A stretch of DNA of 64,000 nucleotides. Source: Annulohypoxylon bovei var. microspora. Taxonomy: Eukaryota; Ascomycota; Sordariomycetes; Xylariales; Hypoxylaceae. A program made the translations under genes and the position numbers. Of the stretch, positions 45,400 to 57,170 are shown piece by piece; the first letter of the stretch is position 1, and the number at the start of each line of letters is the position of its first letter. Below the pieces are notes generated by a model. The model ran no database searches and was not told where the DNA came from. It worked only from the letters and a program-made list of their open reading frames with translations. Where the stretch lies: contig MU405225.1 of the NCBI GenBank assembly GCA_022836615.1, forward strand, positions 186,001 through 250,000. The letters run 5' to 3'.

Positions 45400-48300
45400 C
45401 TATCCGATCAGCGGTAATCCCGCATACCATCTGACTTCATAGTCACTTGCCCTTCCAACTGCCAGAATTCTGCTTTGTTTCTGACTTGCTTCGCGGCGAG
45501 CCTTCATTTCCGCATCATAGGCTAATAAACGTGGGTCTATCGGTATATTCAATTCTTCCTCCGTCCAAGGGCGACCGAGCAGCCAACGAGGATTTGCGTC
45601 CTTCAGACGCGGATATGGGTTATTATCATCGAAATGGTAGAATCCACTTGGCAAAGAAGGTTTCTAGGCTTCCCTGCTAGGAGCTGATGGGTCACCATTC
45701 GATGCCGGTGCTGTAGGCGCTAGTGCGGGGCTTCCGTTGATTGCAGGCGGCGCGGTTGTGACCCTAGGCGAGTTCAGTTGCGGTTTTGGGCTCTGACTAG
45801 ATGCGGGATAATTAGGCATGCCGGCTCGGGCGGCTACCAGCCTTGCTGGATCCCCTCCCAGACCAATGCCACCAAGACCGACCGGCGCGCCGACTTGCCC
45901 TTGGCCTTGACCAGACATCGAATTCCGGATACCCTCGTTCGTCCTCTGCGCACTCTTAGTTGCATCGAAACGAGCCTTAGCTTGATCCATCGCTTGCTGA
46001 ACTTGGTGCGGTTGGAGGGACGTATGGAACGACGAGGTGCCAGGAGTCTGTGAGTTCTGGTTTTGCTGGCTGTGCGGGTTGTGCTGGTTAATTTGGTTGT
46101 TGGGAATTGCAGGTGAACCAGCATTCGGGTAAAATCGCCGTGATGCGTCATTGTTAATATTTGGCTGAGCGCCGTAGGTTGGTTGCCTCACAGGTGTTCC
46201 GGTCGGATTGTATCCTGGATGGTGGGGGAGAGGCTGATGATGAGGCTGGGTTGTTTGGTGGGATACATGGGGAGATGCCGTCCTCTGTGGGATAGGTGAG
46301 GCGCCATTGGTATATTGGTTAAATGGCTGATGCGTCGGAGTACCCTGAAGCTGATGAGGTTGGTGCTGCGCTTGGAAGGGTTGAGGATGAGGATGACGAT
46401 AATTAGGCGGCGGTTGAGAGTTCGGTGCATAGGCCGGGAAACGTGCCTGAGGTGATTGGTTACCCATGTTAGGAAAGGCCGACATTGGTTGGTACGGCGG
46501 TCGGGCTTGTGTGGGGGTGTTTACGTATGGACCGGGTTGCGAATACGGCGGAGGGGCTTTGCTAAATTGAGTAGAATAACCCGTGCCCGGATACTGATTC
46601 GGAGGTCGGTAGCCCGTGTTAGACGGTGGTCGCGGGGGATAGGCCACTGGTGGCATTGTCTGTGGGGGGCCTCGCATCGTAGGCTGAGAAGCACGTACTG
46701 GCGTCTGCGCGCCATAATACTGCGGGTTGGGCATTGGCGCACGGTTGGGATGGTACTGCTGACCGTACTGCAAGCTATTCGATGAACTCGATGCTCGATG
46801 CGTGACGGGTCGGGGGTTCGTCGTGGCAGCTTGTGCCGCTCTAGCACGAGCAGCTGCTTCATCCTCCTCCATGAGTCCTTGGAATTCATCGGTTCGAACC
46901 TCAATCTTAGTTGATATGTTTAGTTCATCCAACTTGTCCGAGTTTAGACGTGCGACTACGTAAGGTGGCAGTGTTTGGATAACAAGAGCCAGTTGCGCCT
47001 TGAGGGTCTGGTAAGTAGCCATCTCTTCCTCGCCGGGCTGCACTGGTGTTCCATTCGTGAGCATATCGCTATGGGCCGGGTCCGCCGCGTATCGACTCTG
47101 ACTGGACGCGGACGGTAGGGTCAAATTACGATTCTTCTGGTAGGATACTAGTGTCTGGATCATGTCGGACACGTCCTGAAGGAGATCATCCGCATCCTTC
47201 TCGCTTTCGGGTTTCTTCAGACAAAAGACTTGCTCTAGACTGGGATCCACCATGGTTTCGTCCCAATTGTCTATAGCTTCCTTGATCAGTGCCTCATCTA
47301 CTTCCTCGACGGCGGCAGTATAGGTCTCTTGCACTTCTTCGACAGCGTCCCCCGGTTGCTCTACATCAAGTAGGCGATGGTAGATACGCTTTCCTACCTT
47401 CTGCCACCACATGGTTTGGCTGATCATGCCTGACGATATCATGGCAGCCGAATCATCTTTTGAGGGGGCAAAAGTAGAGAAGGCACCACGGAACAGAGAC
47501 TCCATCTCGGACATCTCGAGATCAGATGAGGAAGGCTTATTTCCGGCAAGGCTTAGAGCCCGTTCGCGTTGTTTGGTCATGATCTGTGACGGAGGAGCGG
47601 CATTGCTATAGTCCAACCAGCGGCCTGTGGTGATATTCTGGCTGAAATATGACCCAGCACGGTACTTAGACTTCTCGGTCAGTTCAGGACGATGCCAGCC
47701 GACCTGGACGCCTTTGGTGGAGCTCTTCGGTGCCTTGGGAGGCTGCAATGACGGTAGATTGCGTGGAGCTGGGAAGAGCTCTCCCAGCGTCTTGGACTTC
47801 TTATCCTTCTCGATAGCCGAAGGAAAGGAATACGGTATCGCCCTGCCAGTCCTGATACCGCTAGGCAATCCACTCTCTCTAAGAGGTCGAATAACCATTT
47901 CTGTGCCATCGCGGGAAGGGATAGGTTGCTGCAAGCTAGAGTACAATGGCTTTCCTTTCATTTGCTCGCCGCTAACTAGTAATACCATGTTCCCGCTGGC
48001 ATTAGATTGCAAATCACTAATGGAGTTGAGTTCCTCCAACACACCACAAACACTATGGTTGTCGGGGTATGCCATCTCTCTCTTGAATATTCCGTAAGCC
48101 TGTCGCTTAAATTCAATGATTTTAGCAATGACTTCATCGTTCGTCTTAATGTCCTGTCCGGGTTCGACATGTCGCAATTCTGCCAGGTGGTCGGTGATAG
48201 ACGATTTAATGTCGACGATGATGCTGTCAACGTCGCCATATTGCTCTTGAGCCACCTTGTCGGCAATAGAAGGTAGTGGGTTTCCGTCATCAGGTTTCTT

Positions 48301-48894
48301 CCGTTTTGCTTGAGGCTCGTTGGAACAATCATCGGGGTCGGGAAGGGGGCGTTTGAGGACAGAGGGCATTGGATCGATGCTAAAAAAACAACCGCCAATA
48401 GTAAGTAACCGAGAATATCAATCAATTGTATGAGTAGTTACGAAAAAACAAGTAAAGAAATATACGGTATGGAAGGAATGGAAAATAATGCGCATGAAGC
48501 TAAGAAAAAAAAGAAAAAAAGAAAAGCGACGATGGAGGGGATAATATGATGATAGTATTAATAGACTGATTTACCTTTGAAGGACTTCATAATAGTTACG
48601 TATTGTAGGTTGATCTACCTTCGTCGCGCTGGAGGGGGGAGAAGTGACTTCGGTTGAGATAGGAGTTATGTGGTTCATGTCGAGGGTATTGAGGCCATTC
48701 GGTGGGTTATCACTGGCGTCTGTTGATTCGCGTTTGCGCTTGATGGAGGTACCGACCATGTTTTGCGCAGTATTGATGTCGGCGTCGATCATAGTGTTAG
48801 GAGAATTAGAAGTGGGATTGGAATTGGCGTTGTTGTCGGCGAGCTGCACGGGCGCAGAAACACCATTTGGAACTGCTATGGCTGGCGAGGCCAT
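45400..48894 (-). CDS. Large Pro/Gln-rich nuclear-type protein with TAG-separated C-terminal extension
   Basis: Exon 1 is 48894-48575 and exon 2 runs from 48379 to the TAG at 45664-45666; the 195-bp intron starts GTAAAT and ends TTTTTTAG, and the frame joins exactly. The product has 1011 residues: a basic KRKR stretch near 52-55, a second KRPLP...KRKK cluster, then a conserved-looking helical and acidic middle (to about 640), then a long Pro/Gln/Asn/Tyr-rich disordered region. After the TAG the same frame stays open 87 codons to TAG 45400-45402. This extension is not low-complexity but mixed, aromatic and charged (HFDDNNPYPRL, RPWTEEELN), like a folded domain. The charge and composition suggest a chromatin or transcription factor subunit, but I cannot name the family. 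Confidence 0.7.
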
Positions 48895-50534
48895 TTTTTT
48901 GCCTTGGTAGTCGAGGAACAATTTTTATTGTTGTTGTTGTCCTCTCTAACCAGGCTTCGGGTGGTTGTGGTTGATGGTGATAGATGCTAAGAAAATTGGC
49001 GGCTCCGTCGCGCTGCACGGCTTAGTCGGTCGCGATTGAAAGGGAACTTGGGACTTGAGATTTTGTCGTTGCTTGTTGGTGCGACCGCGACTGCTAGGTA
49101 GACCGTAGAGCCTCTTAGGAAGACCAGGCACGACCAGGCACTAGAAACTGCCACTTTCCACTGTGCTGCACCTGACTAGGAAAGTACCTCCAGTTCGGAC
49201 ATGGACCAGCTAAACCATAAAAAACTTCAACATTACAAGGGTGGTAGTATGATTTCGTACAAATAGACGACATTCACCCACCCAAATAGTTGAAGAATCT
49301 TGTTAAAGCGGTAGGAAAGAAAAGAAACAAAATAATTGATATACTCCGGTCAACTACGAGTGACTATGAGAATATCTTAAATCTTAGACTGTTTGGGAAG
49401 AATTTTGTCGGATGTACGCGATATTTTAATGACAACTTTGGTCTCGAAAACTTCACTCATTACAGAAGTCTTGTACCCAGTATTATGAGAGGGAGGACTG
49501 GGAGAAGTGTAACGAAATGAATCTGTCCGTCCTGGCTGACGCTAAGCCTGCTACTAAGCCTATTTGGAACTAGTAGTACGCGCACGATCCACCAATTGTC
49601 TGTAGCACGTGATCTCAACCAAGTCATCAATTGATTCCGCCAACATCAATATGTACCTACGTACTTTCTCGCCAATGAGGTTTGACTAAACCATCATGAA
49701 CTTACACCAATCTATCGATTTTATCTATTATAGCAGAAATAGTTACACGTAAAATGAAATCTTAAATTATAGTGTATAGTAAATATGAAGTGATTATGTT
49801 ACCTACTTATATTACTTACCTAGGTAGATTCATAGCGATACAATCCACATACAGTTATTAGCTAAGTACCTGCATACTTTAATTATCGCTTAAATCCAAA
49901 TGAATGCCATTGATCTCTTCGACCCGAATAATAGTTGGGTGGGCAGTCGGCAATCTTGAAGCTACAGAAGTCCGTAATAAGTTGAATTGTCTTTGCCAGT
50001 GACTTCTTTAGTTCGGATAGTTGCAAGAACATATCTCGATAGAGCTAGGCATTGTCTACCGGGGCAAGATGATGGATAGTAGGCATAACAGAAGCAAGAA
50101 AATTGAAAAGCAACGCAGGGGCTCAACATCATTTTATACTAAATGAAGGGACCAGTGTACTGCCTGGCATAACGGTACCAAACTTCGTGACAATTGACAG
50201 CATCAAAGGCACAAATTAAACGATCAGTGGACGAACAGAGATTCCTTGAGAAATACCAATGTTGTACGAAGCTAAACGAATACGTCATGTTGGGTAATTT
50301 ACAACGGACTCAAGTCTCAGCATGCTTCGCGACTAACAAGTTTCGAAGGGAATACCCTAAACGAAAAAAACACCCCACGCAGCCCACGTCAGGTTCAATT
50401 GGAAATGCAATCAAACGCGTTATCGCCCTCATATTATGTTTCAACCAGTACAATACCCATGTTACGTCTCAATTTCATCACAAGCCATACAAGACAGTTC
50501 ATAGGTCCTCTCCCAAGATCTCGCCAGCCTTCAC
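48895..50534. other. Intergenic region between the Pro/Gln-rich gene and protease gene
   Basis: 1.6 kb with no supported gene. It contains the 5' flank of the Pro/Gln-rich gene on the left and ACCTAGGT at 49818-49825. The frame at 50194-50580 overlaps the protease 3' end antisense and has no domain. Confidence 0.45.
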
Positions 50535-51857
50535 CTATTTGGCCTTTGCCAGACCGACGGTGCCCTTGCCGAGGTCATAGATGGAGTACCATCTTCGGAG
50601 GAATGCATCGCCCAGAATGGCAAGAGGTCCAACAGGGGCGGGGAAGTCCATGCCCATGAAGGTCGAGATGCAGCTGCCCTGAACCTCAAGAATGTAGTCA
50701 TACGGTCCGATGGCGAAGTCGTATCCGGCAAGCTTGAAGCTGATGTCAGGAAGCGAGTCACGGACGGAGCACTCGACAGTGTATTGTCCGTTGAAGCTCT
50801 TCTTGGCACCAATCTCCTTGTTGAGTAGCTCAGCAAGATCGGTGGGGAGAGCGATCAGGGAAGTGCCAGTGTCGAGGATGACACCAGTGTTCTCGAGCTC
50901 GGCAGTCTCGTCACCAAAGGAGATGGAGTCGAAGTCCACCTCCCAGTAGGCCTTGCGGCGCAGAGGGAGTTCCGTGATCTTGCCTGTGTAGTGGTCCTTG
51001 TCGGCACCACCAAATACGACCTCCGAGTCGTCGGCTCCATTCTCACCGCTGAGGTAGAAAGCGAAGACGGCGTCGTCGATTAACTTCTGGTTGACCATCT
51101 GGTAAAATGGGGGTACGATGCCATTCACGGAAAGGCGATCGAAACCCAAACCAAGAATACCGTCGAATCGACCGAAGGCGAAAGCTAGGCCAGGCTCGCT
51201 GGTAGCCTCGGCGAAGTCCTGGTTCTTGACGGTGAGGTCACCGATGGTCATGGTATCCTGAGACACGAAACCGCTCAAGCTACCGGATCCATAGCGAATC
51301 TCGAACTCGGTGCCGTTCTTCTTAAAGGTTGACGACGACGACGAGTCATATTTGGAGTGGAGGTAGCAAGCGATACTGCCGCAAGAAGATGAAGGAACCC
51401 AGAGGTTGGAGCTTCCAGTATCGAGAATGACTTTGAAGTCCTGGGCCGGCGTACCGATGCTAATCTCAGAGAAATCTGTTACCGGGTTATCAGCGGAATG
51501 AACTCCTACGGGGTTCGCGCTTTTTTGGAAGCTTCGGAATTACATACACTGAGCGTTCATGAAGTTGGAGATGGGAACGGGATGATCTGAGTCTGCGTGA
51601 ACAGAAGTGTCTTGGAACACAGCCTGGGTATGAGTCTCAGGTCGGGGTCCCATATACTTCTGGCCGAGGCCTCGCATTTGAGTGTCGATCGGGATGCTTT
51701 CCTATTGTAAATCATCAATATCAAGTCGCATGACCAGTTGAGAGCTAACACCAACCAGTTGCTCCGAAAGAGGAATCTTCTTAAGCTTCATCTTGTGGAC
51801 TCCTCCGGCCTGGGCGGAGCCAAGCAGCACAGCTGCGGTAAGCAGAGCTCCCTTCAT
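50535..51857 (-). CDS. pep4: Vacuolar aspartic protease (proteinase A type)
   Basis: Three exons: 51857-51756, 51701-51548 and 51475-50535, giving 398 residues, the usual length for fungal vacuolar protease A. Introns are 54 bp (donor GTTGGT, acceptor AATAG) and 72 bp (GTATGT, AACAG). A signal peptide covers about residues 1-18 (KGALLTAAVLLGSAQA). A basic propeptide follows (KMKLKKIPLSEQL). The mature pepsin fold carries both active-site motifs: ILDTGSSN in exon 3 start and ILDTGTSL further on. An N-glycosylation site NGT lies in the first lobe. It acts in the vacuole, activates other hydrolases and supports bulk proteolysis. Stop TAA at the plus-strand end 50535. The first donor is unusual and could be misplaced by a few bases. 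Confidence 0.93.
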
Positions 51858-52338
51858 GATGGGCGACTCCAAACAATGTCAAATTGGCTAAAATGAAAGA
51901 ACACTTGATAAAAACTATAGATTGGAAGATGTTGTCTTAATGACTTTCAATTCTCTGATCCTCAGGATAGAGAGAAAAGAGATGGATGATGGCAGATGAT
52001 GGATGAAGGTAGATGTAGGTAGGAGATAATAGGAAGAAGAGATGGGCCGATGATGTTGTTGAGAAACTGGGAGATAACGGCCGAGCTCCCTTTGATCAAT
52101 CAGCGCCTAGAACTGCTAGAGATGGCGCATGCAGGCACTTACTGTAGTAGTAAAGTGGAGACTTGCTGGTCTCGTGCGCGAGATACAAAACAAGATGTAC
52201 AGTACATTGCTGTTGTGTTGTTTCCTCTGATGGCTTCGCCTTCCCTAAAATGGTCTTAGCGTTTCCAGTGACGCAGGTGTACATGTTTATGTGGGTCGCT
52301 ATTGTTCCGGGCAACCAGATTCTGGAGGCAGCAACCGC

Positions 52339-52856
52339 TAGTGGACGAAATAACACGTATTTTGGATCGTTATACCGCATTTATACATACATACCTTATT
52401 ATGCTATTATACCCACTGTAAAATACACTTATACAGGTATAAGCATTTATCATACATAACAAACTCCAGATTTTCCATTGTGATCAACAAAACATCGTGT
52501 TTTATTGCTTCATTTACTTTTCAAGTTTTAATATTTAAGAATTTATTACCCAAATTTGAATCGTTTCTTAACCTTTTAAACAAGGAGATCGAAAGGATAA
52601 AAGAACGGCTCATTCAGATGCAAAACCACGCTGATTTTGGTGGGGATTAGTATTAATCTATAAGGTCTTTTTTCTGAGCCTTAGGGATCGAGGGTCTGGT
52701 GGGTTGAAATGTGTACGTAATATATGAATAATCTCGATAAATATGGGGCCGTATTGGTTTATCCGTTCCGTAACACGTATAAGGGATCGTTATACCGTAT
52801 TAATACATGAATCATGCGTATAATGAATAATACGTGTAATAAGTATTCGTTCACTA
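52339..52856. mobile_element. hAT-like MITE, 518 bp, 8-bp target duplication
   Basis: The element starts TAGTGGACGAA and ends with the inverted form TTCGTTCACTA. The termini continue as an imperfect inverted repeat (ACACGTAT on both sides, with a 5-bp extra in the right arm). It is flanked by GCAACCGC at 52331-52338 and again at 52857-52864, an exact 8-bp target duplication as made by hAT transposases. Inside, a segment GGATCGTTATACCG followed by ATTAATACAT or ATTTATACAT occurs twice in direct orientation (near 52364 and 52787). No transposase frame. Confidence 0.8.
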
Positions 52857-54419
52857 GCAACCGCTGATGACACAAGCAGGTACACACCCAGCGCCACCTA
52901 TACAGGTAAGTATTACCCAATAGAGTTTCACGTCGTCTGATTAATCCGATCCGGGGCATTTCGCAGGATACTTCGGTACCTGAATATCAGAGACAACAAT
53001 GTACTGTACATCGACGTATATTGACAGCTCCCTGCATTCATGCGTTGTTACAGAAACATAACTTGAACATACAATTATGCCAATTGATCTCAGCCGTCAC
53101 CGACCTTGGGCATCGCATGTGACCGGATACAGGTGTATTATTCTAATTTGACAGCGAGATTCATGCCTCCCAGTACTAGAAAGAGTGCAGTCGTTGCCTA
53201 CCTCGCACCTCGTTAGGTAGTACTCTTAAGAGCTTCAGAAGTAGGAAGTTTGGTACTGCTAAATGAATATTAATGAATATTTGCACAATTCAGAGGTTAT
53301 AGCTATATCTTTTCATAATGGTTCCAAGCATAAGAGATTTGAGGATTGAAATAGGTACGTAGGTATTCAATGGAGTTCGCCACTCAGGAGAAACTGAGAA
53401 ATGAGACTTTCTAAGCTATTTGAGCTCCTTAAATGCCTTTGGTAATCGGTGTCCTAATCCGAAATTACTCGAAAGGTCTACTGTCCGATGGATTCGGAAA
53501 GTATCAATCCGTATTAGGTTAGTCTTTAGGTAGAACATACCATTCCCAAGCCTCACGGCGGTGACAATTAAAGGCGCAGGTTGGGGTTGGGTAGACCGCC
53601 TTCTATGTATAGGAGTAGAAATCAATCTATCTAGTCCTGAATAGACTACGATTTTCTAAATAGCCATTAAGAAATCGTGCCCTGGAGGTAGGTGAGTGTT
53701 GAATATTTCTTAATTAAATGCGCTCGCGGTGAGACAGGAGCCAAGACTCTGGTTTAACAGAAAATGGTTTGGTAATTCGTTAACTGAGGCTAGCAGACAT
53801 CGTTTCGCAGTATGTATACTATCTAATAGGGAATAGGGAATGTCCAATTGGAATTTGAGAAGGTATGGGTAACTATATACTCTTTGTAGAAGTTCGCAAG
53901 CTATTTCAGCCAATGAGATTTAAACGGCTCGGGACATGGTTGAGAAAGATGCCTCCGGTAAGTCGCCAGTTAATTGGTAGGAGATCTCATTCAGTACTTT
54001 AATAGCTTTCCAAGCTCGTCCTAGTAATTCGGCAGACATCATTAAATATCGTAACCATGTAAGGAAATTACCTACATGTAGATAGAATTTAACAATATGT
54101 TTCGATTCCGACGATAGTACTTAACAACTACAATTCCTATCTGAACTTCGGATTGGACATATCCATGTATAAGAGAGTTTTGCGGTGATTTGATAATTGA
54201 AGTAGTTTGCCCGCAGCGAACTGCTATGTACTACAGTCGGAACCTTGATGGAAGCTTTGATTCGCCGACTTCGGTATGGGTCTACCAATGGAAATGCAGA
54301 ACCCTCCAAAGCTTCTCCGTTAGTTACTCCGGATCCTAGCATAAGCAGTCCCAGGAAGGAACAAACAGCTCGTCATCACCTGGCACCCCGCTGTTAGTAT
54401 CTAGACCTTTTCTTACTTA

Positions 54420-54625
54420 ATACGAACCCCACCAATCAATTGGAGTCGAGGAAAAAATATTATTCTCGCCTTCTACTCTGCCCGTCTCCATCCTCCGTCT
54501 TTTCTCTTTTTCAATAAAACGCTCTAAATTCCGCTGCTAAATTTGTCTTACTAGAGAGATTCTCCTCCAAGACTTTTTTTCTATCTATCTTGTAATTCGA
54601 GTAATACCCATCCCCTCCTCACACA
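54420..54625 (+). promoter_or_regulatory. SHMT promoter and 5' UTR
   Basis: A CCAAT box lies at 54432-54436, about 190 bp before the start codon, followed by a pyrimidine-rich stretch at about 54470-54512 of the kind found just upstream of transcription starts in well-expressed filamentous-fungal genes. The transcription start itself is not determined. Confidence 0.35.
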
Positions 54626-56274
54626 ATGGCCGCCAACGGTACCTACGCTCTCTCTCAAGAGCACAAGGACGTGAGTAATACTTAATACCACACCCACTGT
54701 CTATACCATCTTGGTAAGAACAATTTTGCTGACATACCGCTAGTTGCTCGAGAGATCCCTTCTCGACTCTGATCCGGAGGTTGCGGAGATTATGGTAAGT
54801 TTCCAATCTATTTGAAGCCAATTGGTCTAAATTATTATGGTGACTGACTTTGTCATGATTATAGAAAAAGGAAATTCAGCGACAGCGAGAGTCTATTATT
54901 CTAATTGCCTCCGAAAATGTCACTTCTCGTGCCGTCTTCGATGCCCTAGGCTCTCCTATGTCCAACAAGTACTCCGAAGGTTACCCCGGTGCTCGATACT
55001 ACGGCGGAAACCAGCACATCGACCAGATCGAGCTTCTTTGCCAAAGTCGTGCTCTCCAAACCTTCCACCTCGACCCGCAACAATGGGGTGTCAATGTTCA
55101 GTGCCTTAGTGGTAGCCCGGCAAACTTGCAGGTCTACCAGGCTATAATGGCACCAGGTGGCCGATTGATGGGTTTGGATCTCCCCCATGGTGGCCATCTG
55201 AGTCACGGATACCAGACTCCCTCCAGAAAGTAAGTTTGCTTCGGATAATTCGGACATTCGGTGACTGACTCGATTGCCTGCAGGATCTCCGCTGTCTCAA
55301 CTTACTTCGAGACTATGCCTTACCGAGTAGACCTTACCACTGGCATCATTGACTACGACAGACTAGAGGAGAATGCCCAACTGTTCCGTCCTAAGGTCCT
55401 TGTCGCCGGTACCTCCGCTTACTGCCGTGAGATCGACTATGCGCGCATGAGGAAGATTGCCGACTCCGTCGGAGCCTACCTTGTCGTTGACATGGCTCAC
55501 ATCTCCGGTCTGATCGCCGCCGAGGTCATCAAGTCTCCCTTCCCCCACGCTGACATCGTCACTACCACAACTCACAAGTCCCTCCGTGGCCCTCGTGGTG
55601 CCATGATCTTCTTCCGAAAAGGTGTCCGTAGCACCGATGCCAAGACTGGCAAGCAGACCTTCTATGATCTCGAATCCGCCATTAACTTCTCTGTCTTCCC
55701 TGGTCACCAGGGCGGTCCCCACAACCACACCATCACTGCTCTCACCGTTGCCCTGAAGCAGGCTCAGACTCCCGAATTCAAGGCGTATCAAGAGAAGGTT
55801 GTGTCCAACGCTAAGACGCTAGAGAACAAGTTCAAGGCCCTTAACTACAAGCTAGTCTCCGACGGAACTGACTCACACATGGTTCTGCTTGACTTGAGAC
55901 CCCAGGCTGTTGATGGCGCACGTATCGAGGCTGTTCTTGAGCAGATCAACATTGCCTGCAACAAGAACGCTACTCCTGGTGACAAGTCCGCTCTTACTCC
56001 TTTCGGTATTCGTATCGGCACTCCTGCCATGACCTCGCGTGGCTTCGGCGAGCAGGACTTCGAGCGTGTCGCTGGCTACATCGATGAGAGCATCAAGATT
56101 GCCAAGGAAATCCAGACTAGTCTACCCAAGGAAGCCAACAAGCTCAAGGACTTCAGGGCTAAGCTTGCTGTTGGTGACGTTGCCAGAATCCATGAGCTTA
56201 AGAAGGAGATTTCTTCCTGGTCCCAGACCTTCCCTCTGCCCGTTGAGGGCTGGAGGGTGGATACCGGAATCTAA
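54626..56274 (+). CDS. SHM2: Serine hydroxymethyltransferase, cytosolic type
   Basis: Four exons: 54626-54670, 54744-54794, 54865-55229 and 55284-56274, giving 483 residues. Introns of 73, 70 and 54 bp have GTGAGT or GTAAGT donors and TAG or CAG acceptors. It converts serine and tetrahydrofolate to glycine and methylene-tetrahydrofolate using pyridoxal phosphate. The cofactor lysine is Lys252 in TTTTHKSLRGPRG. Other hallmarks are SENVTS, KYSEGYPGARYYGGN and the GTDSHMVLLDLR segment. The N-terminus (MAANGTYALSQEHKD) has no mitochondrial presequence, so this is the cytosolic paralog, supplying one-carbon units for purines, thymidylate and methionine. Full-length and undamaged. Stop TAA. Confidence 0.97.
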
Positions 56275-56686
56275 ACAATCACGTGTATGATTAAATGAAG
56301 GTGACTGGGGGATTGATTGTTCAACATATAGACATGAAGGCGAAAGAGGGGCAACTCAACTTATCTCTGGTTTGTGGACATACGGCGGGCTTCATTCTGG
56401 AAAATGGGATGACAAAAGTGGACAATTGCATGCATTCATCAGGCGTTGCAAATATCATGAGCTCTGGAGTTTGGTATAGCTCTAAGGGTCTGGGTCATCG
56501 GCGGTACTGCTTCAACGCGGTAGATTATAGGGAATTGATATCCATTACAATGATTTAGTGTAAATAAGGAATTTGAGAGCACTAATAAGGATTCTCATTG
56601 AAAGATAAGTTGCATTATGTAGCTTTAGCAGCCAGTAGGCATCGAATGCCTCGTGAACGGAATTAGATGTAACGACAACGATATGC
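56275..56686. other. Intergenic, SHMT 3' flank
   Basis: 412 bp of ordinary composition. An 87-codon open frame at 56295-56558 has no recognisable domain and is probably chance. Confidence 0.45.
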
Positions 56687-57170
56687 TATACCTCAATTAC
56701 CCATCACGGCATCCGTAAATGGTACACAGGAGGATTCATCACGTCCCGCGTCATACCGGCGTTCCACCAGCTTCTGCAATCCCAACCATCGGCTCACGAG
56801 GACGGCGACAAGAGGCTCGACGGCCTGCGGTAGGGGTTCAGGGGTCACCTATTGGAATTTGCGCGGGAGGCCGATCCCGAGGGTCCATTTTTCTTCGGCC
56901 CGGACCTAAGTCTCATAGATCTCGTACTAGTCCCTTGGGTCGTCTAGCTTTGGGTGTTTGGGGAGTTCAAGGGCGGCCTGCGGCTTGCAAGATGTGGAAC
57001 CGGATATGCGAGATGCGCCCCCAACCCTCGCACTTCACATGCACGAGTGTGGTCTATCGATCCATGAGTTGCTTGCGCGTCAGACTCAGGATAAGAGGGT
57101 AGCACAAGGACTGGCAAGTCTCATGCCGAAGGTCGCCGAGGAGAGTTGGCTTACGCTATCTGTTTATTGA
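56687..57170 (+). pseudogene. Decayed glutathione S-transferase, C-terminal part
   Basis: The frame through 56732 encodes ITSRVIPAFHQLLQ, then LEFAREADPEGPFFFGPDLS, LIDLVLVPWVV and LWVFGEFKGG, a clear match to the C-terminal helical domain of fungal omega/xi-type glutathione S-transferases (the PxGPxFxGxxxSxxDxxLxPW helix-cap region). It is broken by TAG at 56831-56833 and TAG at 56945-56947, after which similarity fades by frameshift or divergence. The N-terminal thioredoxin-like half with the catalytic residue is absent upstream. Both stops are in frame with the conserved segments. A relic of a duplicated or truncated detoxification gene next to SHMT. Confidence 0.65.

Larger units (their letters stand above)
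51858..54625. other. 2.8-kb intergenic region with a hAT-like MITE
   Basis: It holds the protease promoter on the left, the MITE at 52339-52856, and the SHMT promoter on the right. Short frames at 53416-53625, 53710-53913 and 54121-54342 show no domain or splice structure. No RNA gene recognised. Confidence 0.5.

Noticed and set aside
26942..45666. Genetic-code change with UAG read as an amino acid
   Set aside because: Dehydrogenase, paralog 2, RMND1/Mrx10-like, sialidase-fold and SRR1 genes end at TAG in places that fit family lengths, so UAG works as a stop here.
45447..46785. Plus-strand frames opposite the Pro/Gln-rich gene
   Set aside because: Low-complexity antisense shadows of the Pro/Gln-rich coding strand.
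52163..52459. 98-codon frame running into the MITE
   Set aside because: Crosses the element boundary, with no domain or splice support.
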